64,000 nt of DNA from Myxococcus virescens. GTDB lineage: Bacteria > Myxococcota > Myxococcia > Myxococcales > Myxococcaceae. A model generated the notes under the pieces. That model was not told the origin of the DNA. It worked only from the letters and a program-made list of their open reading frames with translations, and searched no databases. Position 1 is the stretch's first letter. Each line of letters opens with the position of its first letter. Below, one piece after another: positions 7,678 to 15,419 of the stretch. The DNA lies in the NCBI RefSeq assembly GCF_900101905.1, contig NZ_FNAJ01000010.1:1-64000 (forward strand). The letters are read 5' to 3'. The position numbers and the translations under genes are program-made.

Positions 7678-8538
7678 ATGCGTCTCAAGCAGTCTTTCCT
7701 GCTCCCTCTCGCGGTCCTGTCCCTGGGCGTGCTGCCGGCGTGCTCGGACGATGGTGACGACCCCTCCCCTGGCAATGACGCCGGCACTGATGCGGGCACC
7801 CACGCGAGAACGGATTCCGGCACGGACGCGGGCGACGACAACCCGGGGCCCAGCACCGAGCCCGGGACCTGTCCTTCCAACGCGCTGCTCTGCGAGTTGT
7901 TCGACAGCGGCAACGACACCAACGGATGGAGCGCCAGCGCGGAGAACGCCTCCCTCCAGGTGGACAGCACGCGGACGCGCAACGGCCCGGGCGCGTTGCA
8001 CGTCCTCACCGAGGATGGACACGACGAGCGGCAGCGTGCTGGCAAGGCCATCGCGCAGTGGCAGAAGAGCATCCCGGCTTTCGAGACCCGGCTCTTCGTG
8101 CGCGCGCACGTCTACATGCGCTCGCTGCCGGGAGTGTTCGGGCAGATGGGCACCTTCTTCGTGCTGTCCAACTTCGGCGCGGACTTTGGTGGCTTCGAAC
8201 TCCAGGTCATGCAGGACAGCGGCTTCGCGCTGGATGACTGGTCCTTCCGCGAAGGGCAGGGCTGGAACCGCCAGCCCGAGCCCGTCCGGCTGGGCATGGA
8301 GGCGGGGCGCTGGGTGTGTCTGGAGTGGGAGGTCCGCCGCGACAGCACGTCGAGCACGCACGGCAACACCCGCGTCTATGTGGACGGCACGCTTGCGCAC
8401 GACTTCACCAACATCGGCATGCGCGCCTTCAACAACTTCTCCGTGGGCTACGGCTTCGTCCACCCGTTGGGGGCGTCCGGCTCCGAGACGTGGATTGACA
8501 ACGTCGTGGTGAGCACGCAGCGCGTCGGCTGCGACTAG
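7678..8538 (+). CDS. Exported lipoprotein with a lectin-like (LamG/ConA-type) domain
   Basis: A 286-aa protein with a lipoprotein signal: MRLKQSFLLPLAVLSLGVLP and then AC, placing the lipidated Cys at residue 22. A low-complexity Asp/Gly/Thr-rich linker (residues about 23-60) follows. The remainder reads as a beta-sandwich with GFELQVMQDSGF, WVCLEWEVRRD and TRVYVDGTLAHDF, strand patterns typical of concanavalin/LamG-like domains that bind polysaccharide. It would sit at the cell surface or periplasm. The start at 7678 is set by the signal peptide; the frame extends 30 codons further upstream without one. It is transcribed divergently from gst across a 207-bp gap holding both promoters. Confidence 0.75.
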   Translation: MRLKQSFLLPLAVLSLGVLPACSDDGDDPSPGNDAGTDAGTHARTDSGTDAGDDNPGPSTEPGTCPSNALLCELFDSGNDTNGWSASAENASLQVDSTRTRNGPGALHVLTEDGHDERQRAGKAIAQWQKSIPAFETRLFVRAHVYMRSLPGVFGQMGTFFVLSNFGADFGGFELQVMQDSGFALDDWSFREGQGWNRQPEPVRLGMEAGRWVCLEWEVRRDSTSSTHGNTRVYVDGTLAHDFTNIGMRAFNNFSVGYGFVHPLGASGSETWIDNVVVSTQRVGCD

Positions 8539-8573
8539 GGCGTCCGCACGAAGCTCCGTGGCAAGAGGAATGG

Positions 8574-8614
8574 GCACGGCCATGCGGCCCTCAGGACGGG
8601 CTGTCTGGCCGTGC
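8574..8614. terminator. Shared hairpin between convergent genes
   Basis: GCACGGCCA and TGGCCGTGC form a perfect 9-bp stem around a 23-nt interior that can pair further. It lies between the convergent lipoprotein gene (ends 8538) and the minus-strand gene ending at 8656, so it can serve both. Confidence 0.5.
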
Positions 8615-8655
8615 GCTTCAAGGCTGCGAGATTGCGAGGGACGCCCGTCGTCACT

Positions 8656-9372
8656 TCACGGACGCGGGAGGGTCTGCTGCATCTGCCGGCTGCGGTATTG
8701 GATGCGCTGATTGAGCGCTTCCTGGCGCTGGGGCGATTCGTCGCGCGAGTACAGCGCCAGCCCGAAGTAGCGCTTCTCTGGCGCATCGGTTCCCCCCATC
8801 CGCCACCCGAAGGCTTGTTGCCGGTCGGTGCGATACTCTGAAAACGCGCTCGTTTCCGAGAGCCGCTCGAAGTCATCACGGCCCGCCATTCCCTCGCCAT
8901 ACACGATGCAGGGATATTCGGTGCAGTCGATGCTGGAGACAGAGGCATCTTCGAATCCAGCCTGGGCGAGCGCTTTCCCGATGGACTCCACCAGTGCTGC
9001 TTCCTGGAATCTCGCGTCGAGGGAAGCGGGGGCGGGCACCGGTTCGCCTTGGTCGAGTGCTCGGAGCGCTCGCTCCAGCTGGAGCTTCTCCTCCAGGCTG
9101 GCGACGTGTGTCTGCTTTTCTGATTCGAGCTGGGCCGTCGTCCCTGGCGCGGCGTGGGGTGAGGGCGGTGCTGGGGTGACGGGCGAAGGCGTGTGAGGGG
9201 CCTTGCTCCGGACGGCGGGAGTGGATGGGCCTGGAGTGGGTGACTGCCTGGTGGCGACAGCAGGCAGTGGTGCTGCGTTCTCCATGGGAGATGGAGTCGC
9301 ATCCGGCTTGATTTGCCAGACGCCGATGCCGCCGCAGACCACACCCAGCAGGAACGTGATGATGAGCCGCAT
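8656..9372 (-). CDS. Membrane-anchored protein with Pro-rich linker, unknown function
   Basis: A 238-aa protein. It starts MRLIITFLLGVVCGGIGVWQ, a single N-terminal transmembrane anchor. A Pro/Ala/Thr-rich linker (about residues 25-80), a short charged coiled-coil-like helix (LESEKQTHVASLEEKLQLER) and a small C-terminal globular domain with two Cys (CTEYPC) follow. The domain therefore faces the periplasm. Anchored modules of this shape are frequent in myxobacteria, but I cannot name the domain. The frame is open far upstream because it lies antisense to the next gene; the start at 9372 is set by the membrane anchor. Confidence 0.7.
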   Translation of the reverse strand: MRLIITFLLGVVCGGIGVWQIKPDATPSPMENAAPLPAVATRQSPTPGPSTPAVRSKAPHTPSPVTPAPPSPHAAPGTTAQLESEKQTHVASLEEKLQLERALRALDQGEPVPAPASLDARFQEAALVESIGKALAQAGFEDASVSSIDCTEYPCIVYGEGMAGRDDFERLSETSAFSEYRTDRQQAFGWRMGGTDAPEKRYFGLALYSRDESPQRQEALNQRIQYRSRQMQQTLPRP

Positions 9373-9576
9373 GTGAGTGACGTGCCTTCCATGGAATGGG
9401 GGCGCAAGCGCCCAGGTCAGACCGCGATACCTCCTCGCCAGCGCTTCGGTTGAAGCGGGGAAGCTACCCCGGAATCCCGGGCGAGCGGACAGGCGAGCGT
9501 CCGTTGGGGCGCGGCGTATCCATGTGCATCGTTCCTGCTCGGACATGGCGGTGGCGCCGGAAAGGAACGAGGACAC

Positions 9577-10428
9577 ATGGCGACGGGGACATTGCGCCGG
9601 CCCGACCTCCATCGGGTGGCTCGGGCGGGGCAGGGCGCGAGCCGGAGCGGTGTGGAGTGGGCGGCCCGCGTGGGCTACGCCGCGCGCGCGGCGGTCTACG
9701 CGGTGATTGGAGTGCTGGCGTTGATGCTGGCCGCGGGTGAAGGAGGCCAGGCGACAGACACCCATGGCGCCGTGGAGGAGGTGGCGCGCCAGCCCTTCGG
9801 CTCGGTGCTGCTGGTGCTGCTGGGGGTGGGACTCGTCGCCTTCGCGCTGTGGCGCTTCGCCCAGGCCGCCTGGGACCTGGAAGACAAAGGTCGCTCCGGG
9901 AAGGGCATCGCGGCGCGCGTGGGCATGGCGGGCAGCGGCGTGATTCACGCCAGCCTCGCGCTCACGGCCTTCAACCTCCTTCGCGGCCGAGGTGGCGGCG
10001 GTGGCGGCGGCAACCAGGGACTCACCGCCAAGCTGCTGTCCCAACCCTTTGGCCAGGTCCTGGTCGTCGTGGTGGGCTTGTCGGTGATGGCGTTCGCCGG
10101 ATACCAGCTCTACCAGGCCTGGAAGGGACGCATGTTGGAGGAACTGAGCCTGTCCGGACTGGCCGCGCGCCAGCGGACCTGGGTGGAGCGCATCTGCAAG
10201 GCCGGTGTCGCGGCGCGCGGCGTGGTGTTCCTGCTGGTGGGTTGGTTCTTCATCCAGGCGGCGCTGCGCGCGGACCCGGCAGAGGCGGGCGGCCTGGGGG
10301 AAGCGCTGGGAACGTTGGCGCGCCAGCCCTTCGGACCCTGGCTGCTGGGCCTGGTGGCGTTGGGACTGGTGGCCTACGCCGTCTACCAACTGTGCGTGGC
10401 GCGCTACCGGCGCATCCCCACGCCGTGA
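9577..10428 (+). CDS. DUF1206 integral membrane protein (three tandem two-TM repeats)
   Basis: A 283-aa inner-membrane protein made of three copies of a two-helix module. Each copy begins with an Ala/Gly/Arg-rich helix (GYAARAAVYAVIGVLALML, GMAGSGVIHASLALTAFNLL, GVAARGVVFLLVGWFFIQAA) and ends with a segment containing QPFG followed by a second helix. This is the DUF1206 arrangement; the function is unknown. A run of Gly (GGGGGGG) lies in the loop of the second repeat. The start is supported by GGAACGAGGACAC directly before the ATG. It is divergent from the gene at 8656-9372, with a 204-bp gap. Confidence 0.85.
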   Translation: MATGTLRRPDLHRVARAGQGASRSGVEWAARVGYAARAAVYAVIGVLALMLAAGEGGQATDTHGAVEEVARQPFGSVLLVLLGVGLVAFALWRFAQAAWDLEDKGRSGKGIAARVGMAGSGVIHASLALTAFNLLRGRGGGGGGGNQGLTAKLLSQPFGQVLVVVVGLSVMAFAGYQLYQAWKGRMLEELSLSGLAARQRTWVERICKAGVAARGVVFLLVGWFFIQAALRADPAEAGGLGEALGTLARQPFGPWLLGLVALGLVAYAVYQLCVARYRRIPTP

Positions 10429-10435
10429 TGCGGCC

Positions 10436-10810
10436 CTACATGCGGCGCTGCAGGTGGGGCACGGCCGAGGTGAACAGGGCCTCGGGTGCCACCTGGCCCT
10501 GCGCGCCGACCAGCGCGGGGTAGACGTCGATGGGCGCCGCGCAGCCCACCACGAAGTCCGCGGCTTCGCGCAGCTTCGCCAGCGCGAAGTCCGTGCAGTG
10601 GATGGTGATGACGGGCAGGAGGCCGGGCTCGCTGAGCCACCTCACGCCGTCCGACAAGTCGTGGGCGCTCACGAAGCGTTGCACCGTGTCGCGCAGCTTG
10701 CGGCTCTCCTCCAACGCCGCCGCGAGCCCGCTGCGCCGGTCCCGCTGTGGCGCCGGGACGTAGGGCTCCGAGTCGTCCTCGCGCGGCATGATGATGCTCT
10801 CAATCCACAT
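10436..10810 (-). CDS. Hypothetical protein, 124 aa
   Basis: A small soluble protein that I cannot assign. The start at 10810 is well supported by GGAGG 8 bp upstream; the frame is open further upstream but without a ribosome binding site. The middle is helical and charged (SGLAAALEESRKLRDTVQRF), followed by an alternating hydrophobic segment with VITIHCTDFALAKLREAADF and two cysteines. It converges with the DUF1206 gene (7 bp between stops) and is 253 bp from the histidine kinase gene end. That gap holds a short GC-rich hairpin and no gene. Confidence 0.65.
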   Translation of the reverse strand: MWIESIIMPREDDSEPYVPAPQRDRRSGLAAALEESRKLRDTVQRFVSAHDLSDGVRWLSEPGLLPVITIHCTDFALAKLREAADFVVGCAAPIDVYPALVGAQGQVAPEALFTSAVPHLQRRM

Positions 10811-11063
10811 CGGAGCGCCTCCTGACGGAACGACTGGCGCGGCCATGACGAGCAACCAACCACGCCCGTTTGGACGCCGAACCGGGACGGCATATTGCAC
10901 GTGTTCGGCGAACCCCGATTCACTGATGACGCCAAGTCCTTCCCGAAAGGCGTCAGGGTGTAAGAAATCGGAGGAAGGGCCGGGTGTCACCCCGTGGGCT
11001 GCGCCCCGCATGTGTCCACAAGTGGATGCCGTGCCCGCCCCGCGGAACGGGGTGGCGCCTGCC

Positions 11064-12758
11064 CTACCGTGGCAAATCCACCACGAAGGCGGCGCCGCCT
11101 CCAGGCGCTTCCTCCACGTGGACGCGGCCGCCGTGCGCGTCGATGATTTGCCGGACGATGTGGAGCCCCAGCCCCAGGCCGCCGCGCCGCTGGGCGTTGT
11201 CGCCCTGGGTGAAGCGCTCGAAGACGCGATCCCGGTCCGCGGCGGGAATGCCCGGCCCGCTGTCCTGCACCACCAACCGGGTCCTGTCGGGTGTGTGCGT
11301 CAGCGACACCTTCACCGGCTTGCCCGTGCCGTAGCGGAAGGCGTTGGTGAGCAGGTTGCTCACCACCTGCTCCATGCGCAGCCGGTCGAAGCGGCACGGG
11401 GCCGGCGCGTCCACGTGCGAATCCAGGCGCACGCCCGCAAGGCGGGCCTCCTCCGCGAAGCGGGAGACGACGTCCGACACCACGCCTGCCAGGTCTCCGT
11501 CGGCGAACTGGAAGTCCAGCTTCCCCGTCTGGATGCGGCTGACGTCCAGCAGGTTGTCCACCAGCGCGCCCAGCCTGCGCAACTGGCGCTCCGTGTTGTC
11601 CAGCTTCCCGGCGACCTTGTCCGAGCCGAGCGTCGCGCCGGGTGTGGATGCGCCCAGGCGCCGCAGCAGCTGCAACTGGAGGCGCAGGGACGTCAGCGGC
11701 GTGCGCAGTTCGTGGCTGGCCATGGAGAGAAAGTCGTCCCGCGTGCGCACCGCCTGTTGCAGCGCGGCCTCCGTCTCCTTCAGCGCGGTGATGTCCAGGA
11801 TGGCCCCGCGCACCACCACGACGTTGCCCGTGGCATCGCGAATCACCGTTGCCCGGCTGGTGAGCCAGTGCCAGCTCCCGTCCGGCCAGCAGGTGCGGAA
11901 GGTGGACGTGTAGGCGTCCACGTGCCGGGTGAAGAGCGCGGCGACCTGGGCCTCCACCTCCGCGCGGTCCTCCGGGTGGATGGAGGCGAGGAACTTCTCG
12001 TGCGTCCACTCCGCCTGCGGCTGTGCGTAGCCGTAGAGCCGGTCATGCGCCTCGGAGCGGAACACCTGGCCGGTGACGAGGTTCGTCTCCCAGACGGCCA
12101 TCTGCGCGGAATCGAGCGCCACCTGGAAGCGCTCGCCCAGCTGGCGGAAGCGCTCCTCGGTGCGCGCCACTTCGTTCTCCGCGTGCTGGCGCTGGGTGAT
12201 GTCCGTGGCCAGCACCCACGTCTCGTCACCCACCACGCGGACCGTCACCTCCAGCCAGGTTCGCGACGGCAGCTCCGCCAGGAAGCGGCCGCCCTCGCGC
12301 GTGGTCAGCGCCGTCATCAACCGTTCGTGCAGCACCGTGCCCGACAGCCCGGGCTGCGCAAGCCAGGGTTCGTGGCCGCGCACCTGCTCGGCCGACACAC
12401 CCAGCAGGGCGGCGGCGTGCGTGTTCAGCTCGCGGACGCGGCCGTGGGCGTCGAGCGTGAAGAAGGCCTCGCCCATCATCTCCTGCAGCACACACAACCG
12501 GGCCTCGGCGGACAGGCCGACTTCGTCGGCGGCGTGAGCAGGCAGCTCGGTGGTGACTGCGGGGGGCGGCTCCGAGGGACGACCGGGCTCGGAAGACGGA
12601 GCGAGTCTCATGGGGGCCGGGAAGGTCTCCCGGCCATCCGGAGGCGTCAAGCCGCCCGGCGTGGCGCTCGCGGGGGCTCCTGGTGAGTCAGGAGGCTCAC
12701 GGCGCCGGTCCCTGCGCCCCCGTTTTCGGCCCCCCCCAGGCCGCCCCGACTCGCCCAT
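11064..12758 (-). CDS. PAS-domain sensor histidine kinase
   Basis: A 564-aa cytoplasmic two-component sensor. A Pro/Arg-rich unstructured N-terminus (about 1-70) is followed by two PAS domains (about 85-195 and 205-335; the second includes the PAC-like segment WHWLTSRATVIRDATGNVVV). Then come HisKA with the phosphorylatable His in MASHELRTPLTSL, and HATPase_c with N box VVSNLLTNAFRYG, G1 DSGPGIP and G2 GLGLGLHIV. There is no membrane segment, so the signal is internal. The start at 12758 has GGAGG 10 bp upstream, overlapping the stop of the preceding gene, so the two are co-transcribed. No response regulator is adjacent; the partner is elsewhere. Confidence 0.9.
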   Translation of the reverse strand: MGESGRPGGGRKRGRRDRRREPPDSPGAPASATPGGLTPPDGRETFPAPMRLAPSSEPGRPSEPPPAVTTELPAHAADEVGLSAEARLCVLQEMMGEAFFTLDAHGRVRELNTHAAALLGVSAEQVRGHEPWLAQPGLSGTVLHERLMTALTTREGGRFLAELPSRTWLEVTVRVVGDETWVLATDITQRQHAENEVARTEERFRQLGERFQVALDSAQMAVWETNLVTGQVFRSEAHDRLYGYAQPQAEWTHEKFLASIHPEDRAEVEAQVAALFTRHVDAYTSTFRTCWPDGSWHWLTSRATVIRDATGNVVVVRGAILDITALKETEAALQQAVRTRDDFLSMASHELRTPLTSLRLQLQLLRRLGASTPGATLGSDKVAGKLDNTERQLRRLGALVDNLLDVSRIQTGKLDFQFADGDLAGVVSDVVSRFAEEARLAGVRLDSHVDAPAPCRFDRLRMEQVVSNLLTNAFRYGTGKPVKVSLTHTPDRTRLVVQDSGPGIPAADRDRVFERFTQGDNAQRRGGLGLGLHIVRQIIDAHGGRVHVEEAPGGGAAFVVDLPR

Positions 12759-12764
12759 GCGCGC

Positions 12765-14024
12765 TCAGCCTCCGTTCGCTGCCGCCGTGGGGTCCACCAG
12801 GGGTTCAGGCATGACCCAGAGCGCCGTGGGCTGAAGATAGGCCGCGTCGAATGCGAAGAGAATGCCCGTCCAGCGGTCCCAGAAGAGGGCCCAGTTGTAC
12901 TCAGTGGGCGGCGAGGTGAGCGGGTTGCCGTCGCGGTCCGGCTGGCTGTAGGCGAAGTCCGCGTACGTCCACGTCATCGTCCCGAAGTCCGTGGTCAGCA
13001 GCGGGGTGATGGCGCGCAGCAGTTCGACGCGAGAGACCTCGTCCGGGCGCTGGACGGCGGGGGAGAAGACAGGCTGGGCCATGTCGTGCTGCTCACGCCA
13101 GGCGATGTAGTTGTTTCCCATGGCGATCAGCGCGTCACGCGCGGCCGGCGTGGGCGCCAGGCGGGCCTCTTCGTACAGCGCGAAGGCCGCCACCAGCAGG
13201 CTCTTCCAGTGCATGCCGGGGAAGAGGGTGTCGAACTCGAACGGGCGCGGCGTGTCGAAGGCGTGCGCGAGCGCGTAGTCATACGCCTGACGGGACTGGG
13301 TGGGCACCGCGTCCACCAGCGTGAACTCCGTGAGCACGCGCTCGGGCGTCACCACGCCGGCCCCCGCGCGCCAGTCCATGTAGAGGCGCCCCGAGCCGCC
13401 AATGTCCGTGAAGATGGCGAGGTTGCTCTCGTTCAGCGTGTGCTCCAGCGTGTCCACGATGCGCTCCGCCTTGTCGAGCGGGAGCACGCCTGGCGCGCTC
13501 GCGTAGAGCGCGGCGAAGCGGGCCGTGGTGGTGAGCAACGTGCGCGCGTCCAGCAGGGCCGCGCCATTGAGCGCCGTGGTGAGCGAGGCGAGCGACGCCG
13601 CCACGTCGAAGGGCAGGCCCGACAGCACCAGTTGCAGGCCCAGTTGCTGGACGGACAGATGCAGGGCGCCCGTGAGGCCCACGCGTCCCAGCGCCTGCTG
13701 AAGCGACAGGGACGGCTGGACGCGGGCGGCGCGGATGACGCTGCGGGCCAGTGACGCGCCGAGAAGGCCTTCGCCGCCGGTGCGAGAGGCATGCGGCGCG
13801 AAGACGAACCAGTTGGGCCGCACGGCGCTGGTGCCACCCGGGGTGAGGGTGGGGTCCAACAGCCCGCCGATTTCATAGGCCAGTTCGATGTAGCCCGCGG
13901 TGATGCGGTTGTTGTCCTCCAGCGGCGTGGTTTGGGCGTGGGACGTCGAGGCCAGCAGCACGCTCGCGACGAGCAGCGCGCGGGGCAGGCCCAGGGGGAT
14001 GGGACGGGATGGGGTGAGGTGCAT
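12765..14024 (-). CDS. Exported protein of unknown function, 419 aa
   Basis: A secreted or periplasmic protein with a clear signal peptide (PLGLPRALLVASVLLASTSH then AQ). The mature part is helical, Ala/Leu-rich, with WALFWDRWTGILFAFDAAYL near the C-terminus, and has no cysteine-rich or catalytic motif I recognise. The start at 14024 is set by the signal peptide, but no Shine-Dalgarno sequence precedes it. A TTG slightly upstream is an alternative. Its stop lies 6 bp before the histidine kinase start, so the exported protein and the kinase form an operon and may share a role. Confidence 0.7.
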   Translation of the reverse strand: MHLTPSRPIPLGLPRALLVASVLLASTSHAQTTPLEDNNRITAGYIELAYEIGGLLDPTLTPGGTSAVRPNWFVFAPHASRTGGEGLLGASLARSVIRAARVQPSLSLQQALGRVGLTGALHLSVQQLGLQLVLSGLPFDVAASLASLTTALNGAALLDARTLLTTTARFAALYASAPGVLPLDKAERIVDTLEHTLNESNLAIFTDIGGSGRLYMDWRAGAGVVTPERVLTEFTLVDAVPTQSRQAYDYALAHAFDTPRPFEFDTLFPGMHWKSLLVAAFALYEEARLAPTPAARDALIAMGNNYIAWREQHDMAQPVFSPAVQRPDEVSRVELLRAITPLLTTDFGTMTWTYADFAYSQPDRDGNPLTSPPTEYNWALFWDRWTGILFAFDAAYLQPTALWVMPEPLVDPTAAANGG

Positions 14025-14118
14025 GAGAGAGGGAAGTAGCCACGCCCATGCGCCTTCCAATCCATTCCGCCACGCGCACGCGTCAAGCGTCCAACAGCAG
14101 ACGCTCGCGCGGCTCACC

Positions 14119-15042
14119 TCACGGGCAGGGGCCGCAATCCTGTGCGCAACTGTCGTACCGGTTGGAGGTGCCACACTGCTCCGTGGCCTGACATACGCTG
14201 TCTCCACACACATTCACATTCGTGGGGGACAGCCGCGTGGTGATGGGGCGGTAGGTGACACCGCCGAGCGTGCACGTCTCGTAGTAGAGGCCGCTCGAGT
14301 CCAGCGCGCAGTGGGACGTGCAGGCGCCCACGTACACCATGGGGGCGCAGGGCACGAGCGTCTCCGTGCCATCGTGGAGCAGGCCCGCGCAGGCGCGCGA
14401 GGTGCTCTCCTGGGGGCTCAGCGGAGCGCGCTCCGCGCCCACGTGGACGCCTTCGGAGTTGAAGAGGTTGCCGAAGAAACACGACTCCTGCCGGGAATGC
14501 GTGGCGAGCTCCTGCGCCGTGTAGGGAATGACGGCGCCAGCGCCGTCCAGGCCGAGGATGGAGATGAGCAGCTCCTCGCCCAGCCGGTTGGCGTGGGCCG
14601 CCAGGCACGCGGAGACGACCTGCTGTTCGGCCAGCGTGGCCGGGCTGCCGCTGGCCCAGTCCGGCGCCAGCCCCAGGCCACCTTCCCACATGTACGACAG
14701 CTCCATCACGGGCTCTGTGTAGGTCCGCGTCTGCCCCGCGGGCACGGCGCAGCGGACCACGTAGCGCATCGCCATGTCGGCCAGTGAGGGATTGGCCTGG
14801 AACCAGGTGTTGAAGGCCTCCGACGACAGGCCATTGAAGGACAGCCCGTTGAATGACAATCCATTAAAGGACAACCCGTTGAATGACAGGCCATTGAAGG
14901 ACAGCCCGTTGAACGACTCCTGCGGCTGCGTCCGCGCGCCGGTCGGGGACGCGGCGTCTGGCGGCGGAGGCTCGCAGCCAGCAATGCCAAGCATCGTCAG
15001 GGCGAGCATCGGAAACGTCTTCGGAAGCAGTGTCTTTTTCAT
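14119..15042 (-). CDS. Lipoprotein with six SFNGL pentapeptide repeats and Cys-rich C-terminus
   Basis: A 307-aa protein. The signal MKKTLLPKTFPMLALTMLGI then AGC is a lipoprotein signal with the lipidated Cys at residue 23. Residues about 43-73 are six tandem copies of SFNGL. The main domain has many paired cysteines (for example CAGLLHDGTETLVPCAPMVY) and ends with a compact Cys-rich tail (CGDSVCQATEQCGTSNRYDS, then CAQDCGPC) of the kind seen in myxobacterial surface proteins. It should be anchored to a membrane and held by disulphides. No enzymatic motif is seen. The start is fixed by the signal peptide. It lies 94 bp upstream of the 419-aa exported protein on the same strand, and may be co-transcribed with it. 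Confidence 0.75.
   Translation of the reverse strand: MKKTLLPKTFPMLALTMLGIAGCEPPPPDAASPTGARTQPQESFNGLSFNGLSFNGLSFNGLSFNGLSFNGLSSEAFNTWFQANPSLADMAMRYVVRCAVPAGQTRTYTEPVMELSYMWEGGLGLAPDWASGSPATLAEQQVVSACLAAHANRLGEELLISILGLDGAGAVIPYTAQELATHSRQESCFFGNLFNSEGVHVGAERAPLSPQESTSRACAGLLHDGTETLVPCAPMVYVGACTSHCALDSSGLYYETCTLGGVTYRPITTRLSPTNVNVCGDSVCQATEQCGTSNRYDSCAQDCGPCP
14828..14917 (-). repeat. Three 30-bp tandem repeats encoding (SFNGL)6
   Basis: Three 30-bp units at 14828-14857, 14858-14887 and 14888-14917. Units 1 and 3 differ at a single base, while unit 2 differs at several third-position or silent sites. Each unit encodes two SFNGL pentapeptides. The higher-order 30-bp period shows that the array grew by duplicating a pair rather than a single pentapeptide. 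Confidence 0.9.
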
Positions 15043-15419
15043 CGACTCCCCAGTGGGTCCAGGTCGCCGGACGGCTCGCGGTGCAAGTGTCCGGGCGGGG
15101 CCACCCCGAGGAGTGCGGGCAGGGTGAAGGGTGGCCGGCGCGAAAAATTGCACCAGGGATGCGTGCGGGCAACCCGTACCCGCGGGCAATGTTTGTAGTC
15201 GCTGACAGTCGAGGCGTGCTGGAGGTGGGCAGGGGGTTCACACTGGCGGTGCCTCCTGGGGCGAGGGTGCCGTGGCGTTGTGGACGCGTCCGCGCGCGAG
15301 CGTCTCGTGCCGGATGCTGTCTGTGTTGAGGCCCGGAGCATGTGCCCGTCACGCATGGGCGGTGTTCGTTCCGCGTGGTGTCATCTCTTCAGCGGGAACG
15401 GGCATCGCAGGAGCGTGCG
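15043..15419. other. 377-bp divergent intergenic region
   Basis: It lies between the SFNGL lipoprotein (minus) and the cyclase/STAND gene (plus), so it must hold both promoters. A short A-rich patch, GAAAAATTGCACC, stands out near 15142-15154, and the octamer GCGGGCAA occurs twice close together (around 15167 and 15182). No promoter matches consensus well enough to call, and no short gene is supported. Confidence 0.4.

Noticed and set aside
15120-15160. Possible sigma-54 promoter (TGGCC...TTGCA) before the cyclase gene
   Set aside because: The spacing between the GG and GC elements is off by one or more bases on both strands.
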